Source: Diacronema lutheri
Taxonomy: Eukaryota > Haptophyta > Pavlovophyceae > Pavlovales > Pavlovaceae
Assembly (NCBI GenBank): GCA_019448385.1
Contig: JAGTXO010000041.1
Span: forward strand, 62,001-126,000
Direction: 5' to 3'
Length of the DNA stretch: 64,000 bases
Both the position numbers and the translations under genes were made by a program. The notes beneath the pieces were generated by a model. The model saw nothing but the letters and a program-made list of their open reading frames with translations, was not told where the DNA came from and searched no databases. Within the stretch, counting starts at the first letter, position 1. Every line of letters starts with the position of its first letter. Shown one piece after another: positions 56,305 through 64,000 of the stretch.

Positions 56305-57171
56305 TCATTCCGCACTCGACATGTGCAGCTCGGCGAGTGCAACTGGGGGCAAACCCACGCGCGCGCGCTGCGGCGACGCGGATTCACCGCCTCGCCCACC
56401 GCCGTCACCATCCACGGCGGCGTCGTCGTCGTCGACGGCGCCGCCCGTGCGACCGTGACTGCCCGCGTCCGGGTCCGCGCCGCCGCCGCCGCCGCGCAGG
56501 GCTCGGCGCAGAATGGCGAGGTCGCGTTCGACGCCCTGCACGTTAAGCTTGGCGTACAGCGAGCGCAGGAAGGGCAAATCGACCGTCGGCGAGTGCACGC
56601 CCACGAAGCCGACGAGGAGGTCGCGCGTGCCGCGCGTGACCGGCGCGCCAGAGTGGCGCAGCTTGCCCGAGTGCACGACAAGGTCGCCCTGGGCGCGTGG
56701 GCGGACGGCGTTGCCACCAAGTGCGTCGATCTGCGTCCCGCCGCCGTCGAACGCGCGCGGGTCGCTCAGCGCGACGTTGAAGGAGAGCAGCGAGCGGTCG
56801 CGGTGCGGCCGCAGCCCCCGCTGGGCGTCCGCGCCGCGCTCGGCGGTGTACCGGACGACGAAGAGGTCCATGTAGTGGAGCTCGGCGGGCGCAAAGCCGT
56901 ACAGTCTGGCGAGCGTCGGGAAGAGCGTCTCGCGCGTCTCACGTGCCAGCCACGCGCGGAGCTCGGGCACGGCGAGCGCCTCGAGGTCGGTCGTCGGCAC
57001 GGACGCGTGCCGATCAGTGCCCCAACCATCCGAGGCGTCGGCGGCGCGAACAAGCCAGCGGCACGTGTCGCGCGACCAGCAGCGGCAAAGGTGCACGCGC
57101 CCCAGTCTGTTGCCCGCCGCACCTGGAACAGACAGCGTCTCGTAAGGCGCCAGAATCCGGCCGCCCGCCAT
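56305..57171 (-). CDS. 2-oxoglutarate/Fe(II)-dependent dioxygenase
   Basis: The frame from ATG 57171 (MAGGRILAPYETLSVPG) encodes 288 residues. The iron triad is visible: His and Asp in LRPHRDRSLLSFNVAL and the distal His in VVHSGKLRHSGAPVTRGTR, where the Arg would bind 2-oxoglutarate. The double-stranded beta-helix layout and FVVRYTAE fit the prolyl-4-hydroxylase-like superfamily. The C-terminal 60 residues are Gly/Asp-rich and disordered. Substrate is unknown. The next gene starts 143 bp away on the other strand. Confidence 0.8.
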   Translation of the reverse strand: MAGGRILAPYETLSVPGAAGNRLGRVHLCRCWSRDTCRWLVRAADASDGWGTDRHASVPTTDLEALAVPELRAWLARETRETLFPTLARLYGFAPAELHYMDLFVVRYTAERGADAQRGLRPHRDRSLLSFNVALSDPRAFDGGGTQIDALGGNAVRPRAQGDLVVHSGKLRHSGAPVTRGTRDLLVGFVGVHSPTVDLPFLRSLYAKLNVQGVERDLAILRRALRGGGGGADPDAGSHGRTGGAVDDDDAAVDGDGGGRGGESASPQRARVGLPPVALAELHMSSAE

Positions 57172-57314
57172 GGATTTCGTCGGCGGTTGCGACCCGACCC
57201 TGAGGGTCGAAAAGGTGTCCCGAGGGCCGGATTCCGGGAATCCAATTTTTCTTCGTTGGTGTCTCGTTCTCACGCAGACGGTGCCCAATCAACCAAGCGT
57301 CCAGCACGCTGGCC

Positions 57315-59078
57315 ATGTTCCTCGTGCCGCACATGGCGGAGGACGCGCCGATGGCGGCGGCGGACGGCGAGGCGTCGGCGGAGACGACGCCCGTCTTCGC
57401 GCAGCACTTTGCGCCCCTCGAGGTTGTCAAGGCGGCGGTGGGCGGCGCCAAGCTGCGCGCACCGACCGGCCGGCTGAGTGCCGGCGGTGCCAAGGGCGCG
57501 CCGCGGCTGGGCGTGCGCGCGGAGGCGTCGCGCAAGATCGCTTTCACGGACGACCCGTCCGCAGCCGGTGCGCTCGTCGCCGCGGCCAACGCCGCGCTCG
57601 CCCAGCGGCTGCCGAACGCTTTTGACGCGTTTCCGGGCGCGGCCGCCGCCGCGCTGCCGGCGCCATGGGACGTGCCCATGTTCCTCTCGCACTCGCACGC
57701 GCTGCAGCGGGTGCCGGCCAAGGCCGCGCCGGCCGCCCTGCCCGCGCCCTCGCCGCTCGTCAAGCGCCTCCTCGCGCCCAGCCGCGACCGCCTCATCGTC
57801 GCGGTGAGCGTCGTGTGGCGCGGCGGCGGCGACGTCGTCTCGCTGCTCGGCTGTTTCACCGGCTGGCGGGAGCGGGTTCCGATGGTGGCGGACGGGAGCG
57901 GCGCGCACTTTGTGACCGTCCACCTTCGCGCGGGTGAGTACCGTTACGTCTTCGAGGTGAACGGCCGGCTGTGCGTCGCGGACGACGAGCCGATGGCGGA
58001 CGCGTGCGGCGCGGGTGCTCCCGTCCCGGCGGCGAACGTGCTGCTCGTGGACGACGGCGCGGAGTTTGACGGCGAGGAGCGCGCGGAGGCGCTTTCGCGC
58101 GCCGACGATCCGCTCGGCGCCGCGCCGTGGCTCGCGCGCGCGAGCGACGCCGCCGCTGACGGCTGCTACACGCAGTCGACGCCGACGGCCGCGCTGGGCC
58201 TGTGGGTACCGCAACTGCCGCCGCATCTGGCGAAGCTGCACGGCGTGCGCGCCGCGCCGCTCTCCCTCCGCCGTGCGCCGCGCGCCGGCCAGCCGCCCGT
58301 CGAGTGGCACTCTGAGCTTGGCCACGTCGCCTTTGCGCTCACGGCCGCGCCGCCGCGAGCCAAGTTTGGCGAGGCGCAGGGTGAGATGTCGGAGGACGAC
58401 AACTACGCCGATTCGACGTCGGACGACCAGTCGATGCCGTCGGCGCCGGGCTCGCGCCATGGCACGCCGCTCGAGCCCGCGCCGCGCGCGCCACCGCCCG
58501 CCTCGCGCGCGCCGGCTGCGCCTGCCGCCGCGGCGTGCATTTCTGTGACGAACCGCTGGCGCGCGCACGCTCGCGTCACGTCGATCCTGTACACGCGCGC
58601 GCCGGCGGCCGCGCCGCCGAGCGCGCGCGACGGCTCGACCGTCGACTCGGGCGTGAGCGCGCCGATCCGGATCCCCGCCACGGGAGGCGCGCCTGCCGCG
58701 CGCAAGTCCGCGGCACCGGCCGTCGACGCGCCGCCGCCGCAGCTCAGCATGGCCGCCGCCGCCATCGCTGCCACACGCAACCCGCGGCTGCTCGTCTCGC
58801 GCGCCTACTCGGACGTTTCGATGGGACGCCCGCCCTCGCCCCCCTCGTCGCCCGCGACCAAGGCACCCGAGCCGTGCGGCGGCGGTGGCGTCAGCGGCGG
58901 CGGCGGCGGCCTCTGGTTCGACCAGGGCTACATGAGCCTCGGAGACGACAAGGAGGGGCCGGGCGCCGACGTGCCCCTCTCCTTCCTCCTGCCCACCGGC
59001 ACTGGCGACGTGGCTGCGAAGCCGCCGTTCGCCCCCTTTGGCTGGATGGTCGCTGACCTCAGCGCCGCGCTCCGCTGA
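57315..59078 (+). CDS. AMPK/SNF1 beta subunit with CBM48 and ASC domains
   Basis: A single exon encodes 587 residues, about twice the usual length because of Ala/Pro-rich linkers. The CBM48 glycogen-binding domain is near residues 155-250: VSVVWRGGGDVVSLLGCFTGW and LRAGEYRYVFEVNGRL. The ASC domain, which binds the alpha and gamma subunits, appears in pieces: VPQLPPHLAKLHGV, then VEWHSELGHVAFAL, and finally ISVTNRWRAHARVTSILYTR. The kinase complex senses cellular energy. Insertions within ASC are unusual, so complex assembly is plausible but not certain. Confidence 0.75.
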   Translation: MFLVPHMAEDAPMAAADGEASAETTPVFAQHFAPLEVVKAAVGGAKLRAPTGRLSAGGAKGAPRLGVRAEASRKIAFTDDPSAAGALVAAANAALAQRLPNAFDAFPGAAAAALPAPWDVPMFLSHSHALQRVPAKAAPAALPAPSPLVKRLLAPSRDRLIVAVSVVWRGGGDVVSLLGCFTGWRERVPMVADGSGAHFVTVHLRAGEYRYVFEVNGRLCVADDEPMADACGAGAPVPAANVLLVDDGAEFDGEERAEALSRADDPLGAAPWLARASDAAADGCYTQSTPTAALGLWVPQLPPHLAKLHGVRAAPLSLRRAPRAGQPPVEWHSELGHVAFALTAAPPRAKFGEAQGEMSEDDNYADSTSDDQSMPSAPGSRHGTPLEPAPRAPPPASRAPAAPAAAACISVTNRWRAHARVTSILYTRAPAAAPPSARDGSTVDSGVSAPIRIPATGGAPAARKSAAPAVDAPPPQLSMAAAAIAATRNPRLLVSRAYSDVSMGRPPSPPSSPATKAPEPCGGGGVSGGGGGLWFDQGYMSLGDDKEGPGADVPLSFLLPTGTGDVAAKPPFAPFGWMVADLSAALR

Positions 59079-59442
59079 GTGCCACCCCGCCCAGGCCGTG
59101 CGCCCCCGACTCCGCCCGCCCGTGCCGCGCCCGAGAGGGCGCGCGCTCGGCGTCCAACGCGGCCGCGCGGCCGCGCGCGTGCGCGCGGCACGTTGCCGAC
59201 GCGCGCCGCGGCCGCCACCCCCCCCGCCGACCGACCGGTCGAGCACACACTTTGCGACCCCCGTTGCACGCGCGCCATCTGGGCGTGCTCGCCTTTCAGA
59301 ATTTCGAGCCTCAGTCTGAATTCTGTCGTCACTGGAAGACTGTCTCATACTGATACTGACACTCTGTGGCTGCTCACCTTCGCCTTATTAAGGGCCGGCT
59401 GCCCTCCATCCGTCATCGGGCGAGCGGGCGGCGCGACGGCCC
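59079..59442. other. Intergenic before the ankyrin-like gene
   Basis: GC-rich at first and then AT-richer (59280-59400), with a short imperfect palindrome CAGAATT/AATTCTG around 59297-59324. No gene seen. Confidence 0.4.
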
Positions 59443-60453
59443 ATGCGGCCGCGCGGCGCGGACAGCGAGGCGCTGATCGTGCGCAAGCTTGCAGGCGATC
59501 CCCTTCGCTCGGTCGCGCGCCAGCTCGCGCCGGACGACGTTGTCTGCTTCCGCCTGACGTGCGCGCTGTTTCGTGAGCACTCGGAGCCGCCCGCGGCAAA
59601 GTCACACGCGGCATTTGTGCGCACCTTGCCGCTGCTTCGCTGGGCGTGGGCGCAGCTGGACGGCTTCAAGCTGCCCGACGGCGAGCTGTGCGCCCTCGCC
59701 GCCCGCGCCGGGCGCATCGACGTGCTGCAGCAGCTGCGCGAGTGGCGCTGCCCGTGGGACGAGAGCACGTGCGCGGCCGCGGCCGCGGGCGGCCATCTCG
59801 CGACGCTGCAGTGGGCGCGGGCGGAGGGATGCGCGTGGGGCGAGAGCACGTGCGAGGCGGCTGCGCGCGAGGGTCACCTCGATGTGCTCCAGTGGGCGCG
59901 CGAAAACGGCTGCGAGTGGTCGGAGGGCACGTGCGAGGAGGCCGCGCGCGGTGGCCACCTGCACGTCCTGCGCTGGGCGCACGAGCAGGGCTGCCGGTGG
60001 AACACGCTCACGTGCTGGCGCGCGGCGGGCAGCGGGCACCTGCACGTCCTCCAGTACGCGCGCGAGCACGGCTGCGAGTGGCACGAGGCGACGTGCACGG
60101 CCGCGGCCGATGGCGGACACGGCGATCTGATTCGGTGGGCGGTGCAGCACGGCTGCCCGCTCAGCGCGAGCGCGTGCACGGCGGCCGCGCGCAACGGGCG
60201 GCTCGACATTGTGAGCTGGCTGCGCGAGTGCCGCTGCGAGTGGGACTGGCTCACGTGCCACGCCGCCGCCGCGAACGGGCACCTCGACGTGCTGTGCTGG
60301 GCCGTGGAGCACGGCTGCCGGTGGGACCGCGGCCAGTGCGAGCAGCAGGCGCGCCAGAACGGGCACACGCACGTCTTGCGCTGGATCCGCGAGCGCCGCC
60401 GGGTGCGGCGCCACGCGAGCTACACCTACACCCCGCCGCTCCCGCCCGTCTGA
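59443..60453 (+). CDS. Ankyrin-like repeat protein with possible F-box-like head
   Basis: The protein has 336 residues. After an N-terminal helical segment (DDVVCFRLTCALFREHSEPP) that resembles the short F-box-like heads of this class, about ten repeats of 27 residues follow with consensus CxWxxxTCxxAAxxGHLxVLxWAxxxG, for example STCEAAAREGHLDVLQWARE. Such Cys/Trp-type ankyrin variants are abundant in protists and in large DNA viruses of protists. They mediate protein-protein binding, often in ubiquitin ligases. Target unknown; no intron. Confidence 0.8.
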   Translation: MRPRGADSEALIVRKLAGDPLRSVARQLAPDDVVCFRLTCALFREHSEPPAAKSHAAFVRTLPLLRWAWAQLDGFKLPDGELCALAARAGRIDVLQQLREWRCPWDESTCAAAAAGGHLATLQWARAEGCAWGESTCEAAAREGHLDVLQWARENGCEWSEGTCEEAARGGHLHVLRWAHEQGCRWNTLTCWRAAGSGHLHVLQYAREHGCEWHEATCTAAADGGHGDLIRWAVQHGCPLSASACTAAARNGRLDIVSWLRECRCEWDWLTCHAAAANGHLDVLCWAVEHGCRWDRGQCEQQARQNGHTHVLRWIRERRRVRRHASYTYTPPLPPV

Positions 60454-60649
60454 CGGCTGCGCCGCCGTTGCGCGCGGTTTGGAACGCGCCGCCCGTCGCC
60501 CCGGCCGCAGCGCGGCGCGCGAGGCGCCGTACGGCCATCCACTCGCGGCCTCTAGCTGGCGCGCGGCGGTGGCGTCATGGACACATCTGAACCTCACATC
60601 TGAACCTCGTGACAACACACGAGACACTCACACCTTCTATCTACAGCGC

Positions 60650-61507
60650 TCACGCGAGCTGGTCGATGAGCACGTCGCGCATTGTGGTCGCGACGGCCGA
60701 TCCCTGCGCCTCACCCAGCTTGAAGACCGACTCGATCACCTGCACCTCCGTCGCTGTCGTATCCGCTCCGCAGAAGGCCGCCCAGTCGTTGACGACCATG
60801 CCCGCACCGATCACGTCCGAGCCGCGGTTGACCGTGCCCGCGACGATCGGCACCTGCAGCAGCTGCGCAAGCTCGTCCTGGTCCTCGATCGGCGTCTTCG
60901 GGTGCACAAGCGCGCCCTGATTCGAGAGCGAGCAGTACGAGCCGACCAGCACGTTGCCCGCGATTGTTTGCCTGAAGACCTCGACGCCTGCGCGCGCGGC
61001 GCGCGCGCGCGCGCGTGGCACGGCGGCGTTCCAGTTGAGCAAGCGGGCGCAAGCGCGCGCGCGACAGAAGGGCCAACGGATTGCCGCGCACCCCGACCGC
61101 GGCGCACCGAGCACATCGGCGACGATCTCCTCGGTCTCTCGGTCGAGGTCCGAGTGCACAAACGCGACGTGGTCGTTGCACGCGATCACGTTGCCAAGGG
61201 CGGAGAGGCGCTCCTCGACACGCTGAATCACCACGCCCTCGGGCAGCGCGTTGCGCAGGTGCAGCAGCTCCTGGTCCGTCGTGGACGTCGGCACCACCAG
61301 CCCGTTCTTGTTGCCGGCGCACATGCGGCCGATGATGCGCGTGCCGGCGATCGACGTGTGGACGATCGGGATGTGGCCGCCTAGCTCGGCCTCGAAGGCG
61401 GAGTAGAAGTTCTCTGAGCCGCCCACGCCCACCAGGCAGTACCTGTTGGTCAGCTTGGCGAAGACGCCGACCTCGTTGGAGTGCTCGAACTGCACGCGCG
61501 AGCACAT
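60650..61507 (-). CDS. EIF6: Translation initiation factor 6 (60S anti-association factor)
   Basis: Exons 61507-61108 and 60987-60650 encode 245 residues, exactly the usual eIF6 length. The start [20 protein letters not shown] matches the family. Further landmarks are [64 protein letters not shown] joined by the splice (120 bp, phase 1) to [18 protein letters not shown], and [14 protein letters not shown]. eIF6 binds the 60S subunit, prevents premature joining and aids 60S biogenesis. It shares a short divergent promoter with ABCE1. Confidence 0.95.
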   Translation of the reverse strand: MCSRVQFEHSNEVGVFAKLTNRYCLVGVGGSENFYSAFEAELGGHIPIVHTSIAGTRIIGRMCAGNKNGLVVPTSTTDQELLHLRNALPEGVVIQRVEERLSALGNVIACNDHVAFVHSDLDRETEEIVADVLGAPRSGCAAIRWPFCRARACARLLNWNAAVPRARARAARAGVEVFRQTIAGNVLVGSYCSLSNQGALVHPKTPIEDQDELAQLLQVPIVAGTVNRGSDVIGAGMVVNDWAAFCGADTTATEVQVIESVFKLGEAQGSAVATTMRDVLIDQLA

Positions 61508-61583
61508 GGCCGGGTGACGACCGGGCCACGGGAGCCTTGCTTTTTCCGCGGTTGGATCACCGCGTGGCGCGCGTGCGCCAGCG
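61508..61583. promoter_or_regulatory. 76-bp divergent promoter between eIF6 and ABCE1
   Basis: Start codons of two ribosome-cycle genes face away from each other with 76 bp between them. A TTTTTCC/GGTTGG-type stretch is present but no TATA box. Co-regulation is a reasonable inference. Confidence 0.55.
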
Positions 61584-63946
61584 ATGGGGAAGAAGGACAA
61601 GGAGGAGGCGCTCATCCGCATCGCGATCATCGACGCGGAGAAATGTGCGCGCCGCTCTGTCCGGGCGCGACGCGCCGTCGCGCTCGCCTGAGTGCGAGGC
61701 CGTAACCTCGCCGCGCCACGCGCGCCGCCGGCGCCGCGTGCCTCGCACTCACGCGCGCAGGCAAGCCCAAGAAGTGCGCGCAGGAGTGCAAGAAGAGCTG
61801 TCCTGTCGTGCGGATGGGTGCGCGCGCGCCGCTGGCTGGCCGTGGGCGCCCGCTCGCCGCACGCCGCGCCGTCGCGGCCTCGGGACGCGGCGCGCGCGTC
61901 GCGCCGGCGCAGGCCTTGATAGCCGCGCGCGCGCGCCGTGCCGCGTCGCGGCGGCGGCGGACGGCCCCGCGCAGGCAAGCTGTGCATCGAGGTGTCGAAG
62001 ACATCGAAGATCGCGTGGATCTCGGAGGAGCTGTGCATCGGCTGCGGCATCTGCGTGAAGAAGTGCCCGTTTGACGCGATCTCGATCATTAACCTGCCAA
62101 AGTCGCTCGAGTCGCAGACGACGCACCGCTACGGGCCCAACTCGTTCAAGCTGCACCGGCTGCCGCTGCCGCGGCCGGGGCAAGTGCTCGGGCTCGTTGG
62201 CTCGAACGGCACGGGCAAGTCGACCGCGCTCAAGATCCTCGCCGGCAAGCAGAAGCCCAACCTGGGCGCCTTCGAAAGTCCGCCCGACTGGGAGGAGATC
62301 CTCAGGTACTTCAGAGGCTCGGAGCTGCAGAACTACTTCACGCGCGTGCTCGAGGACGACCTCAAGGCGATCATCAAGCCGCAGTACGTCGACCACATCC
62401 CGCGCGCTGTCAAGGGCCAGGTGGGCGAGATCCTGCGCAAGAAGGACGAGCGCAACGTCTACGACGCGAGGGACGGCAATGCCTCCATCCTCGACATCCT
62501 TGACCTCAACGACGTGCAGGAGCGAAACGTTGAGGACCTGAGCGGCGGCGAGCTGCAGCGCTTCGCGATCGGCGTGGTCGTCGTGCAAGAGGCGCAGATC
62601 TACATGTTCGACGAGCCCTCCTCCTACCTCGACGTCAAGCAGCGCCTCAACGCGGCGCGGTGCATCCGCTCGCTGCTCGCGCCAAAGACGTTCGTCATCT
62701 GCGTCGAGCACGACCTGTCGGTGCTCGACTACCTGTCCGACTTCATCTGCTGCCTCTACGGGATGCCCGGCGCGTACGGCGTCGTGACGATGCCCTTCTC
62801 CGTGCGCGAGGGGATCAACATCTTCCTCGCCGGCTTCATCCCGACTGAGAACATGCGCTTTCGCGACGAGGCGCTCACCTTCCGCGTCGCCGAGGTGGAC
62901 GAGCGCAAGGGCGAGGCGGACAAGCACGACCGGTACGAGTACCCGGCGATGACCAAGACGATGGGCGCGTTCAAGCTCGAGATCAAGCCGGGCAAGTTCT
63001 CCGACTCGGAGATCCTCGTGCTCCTCGGCCAGAACGGCACGGGCAAGACGACCTTCATCCGGATGCTCGCTGGGATGCTCGAAGCGGACGACGGCACGCG
63101 CGTGCCCGAGCTCAACGTGTCGTACAAGCCGCAGAAGATCTCGCCAAAGTTTGACGGGTCGGTGCGCGCGCTGCTGCACAAGAAAATCCGCGACATGTAC
63201 GTCCACCCGCAGTTCGTCTCCGATGTGATGAAGCCGCTCAACATCGAGGCGCTCATCGACCAGGACGTGATGCACCTCTCCGGAGGCGAGCTGCAGCGCG
63301 TCGCCATCGCGCTCGCACTCGGCACCGTCGCCGACATCTATCTGATCGACGAGCCGTCCGCCTACCTCGACTCAGAGCAGCGCATCATCGCAGCGAAGGC
63401 GAGCCGCGCGCCGCCGCCGCCGCCTCCGCCGCCGCCGCGCGCGCCGCCGTCGCCGCCCGCCTCACGCGCGCGTGTGCGCCCGCGCCGGCCTCGCGCGCGC
63501 GCTCGATCGCTCGGGCAGGTGATCAAGCGTTTCATCATGCACTCGAAGAAGTGCGCCTTCATCGTCGAGCACGACTTCATCATGGCGACGTACCTCGCAG
63601 ACCGCGTGATCGTGTACGACGGCAGGCCGGGCGTCACGTGCACCGCGAACACGCCGCAGGCCCTGCTCTCGGGCATGAACCGCTTCCTCGAGGGGCTCGC
63701 GATCACCTTCAGGCGAGACCCGGAGAACCACCGGTGCGTAGCAGCGCGCGCGCGCGCGCGCGCGCGAGTGGCGCCGCGCGCAGCAGGCGCGCGCGGGTTG
63801 CGGCGCACGCCGCCCGACCGCGCGCGCGCGTCGCCGCGGCACGGCCCGCGCGCGCGCGCGCGCGCAGGCCACGCATCAATAAGTACGACTCGGTGAAGGA
63901 CAAGGAGCAAAAGGAGTCGGGCCAGTTCTTCTTCCTTGACGATTAG
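61584..63946 (+). CDS. ABCE1: Ribosome-recycling ATPase ABCE1 (RLI1)
   Basis: Exons 61584-61644, 61761-61817, 61975-63398, 63519-63733 and 63868-63946 encode 611 residues. The Fe-S cluster ligands are [15 protein letters not shown] and [12 protein letters not shown], assembled across introns 1 and 2. Two ABC cassettes follow: Walker [13 protein letters not shown] and [11 protein letters not shown], signatures LSGGELQR in both, and Walker [11 protein letters not shown] and [10 protein letters not shown]. The C-terminus [20 protein letters not shown] and FFLDD is diagnostic. Intron 3 uses a GC donor (AAG|GCGAGC), joins IIAAK to VIKRF and is 120 bp without stops. ABCE1 splits post-termination ribosomes in the cytosol and also acts in initiation. 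Confidence 0.96.
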
Positions 63947-64000
63947 GGCGCGCAACGCGCGGCGCGAGGCTTGTCGCCACCCTCGGCGGCCGCCGCGCAA

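Overview
The window is nuclear DNA of a very GC-rich unicellular alga, most likely a haptophyte or another alga with a plastid of red secondary origin. The evidence is spliced genes with small GC-rich introns (donor usually GTGCG, two GC-AG introns), bipartite plastid-targeting leaders with the FAT-type cleavage site of complex red plastids, nucleolar, translation, GTPase and kleisin genes of clear eukaryotic type, a GT29 sialyltransferase and a flagellar coiled-coil protein. Genes are packed on both strands, often head to head with gaps of 55-150 bp. Coordinates of spliced genes are spans; exon limits are given in the evidence and were inferred by eye from reading frame, splice phase and family alignment recalled from memory.

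Layout. 1-13.3 kb: end of an RRM protein, a membrane-anchored GH10 xylanase, an IQ-motif helical-repeat protein, a carotenoid isomerase-like plastid enzyme, an ISE2-like plastid RNA helicase and a GT29 sialyltransferase. 13.3-17.6 kb: accessory region with homopolymer G, a near-perfect inverted repeat, a tandem duplication, and a Fanzor/TnpB-like RuvC nuclease gene flanked by short unassigned coding-like segments. 17.6-35.3 kb: one giant gene (about 5,800 residues) with roughly 5.6 kb of Ser-Pro-Pro-Pro repeats, a 12-copy domain family, IPT/TIG, REJ, EGF-like and GPS regions, several membrane segments and EF hands, resembling a polycystin-1-type receptor. 35.3-42.9 kb: a structured noncoding stretch, a DnaJ-type zinc protein, a 28-bp minisatellite, TerC, NOP56 and a small repeat protein.

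43-64 kb: an unknown small protein, a lipoyl-domain protein, a YkuK/DUF458 RNase H-like protein, a BBOF1-like flagellar protein, an A20/AN1 stress protein, an M14 carboxypeptidase, Nse4, a Rab24-like GTPase, a five-KH RNA-binding protein, an unknown protein, a 2OG-Fe(II) oxygenase, an AMPK beta subunit, an ankyrin-like repeat protein, eIF6 and ABCE1.

Functional threads: plastid biogenesis (carotenoid isomerase, ISE2-like helicase, TerC, DnaJ-type zinc protein) and ribosome production and recycling (NOP56, eIF6, ABCE1, the last two sharing a 76-bp divergent promoter). The most unusual content is the Fanzor-like gene with its repeat-bearing 3' flank and the giant REJ/GPS surface protein.
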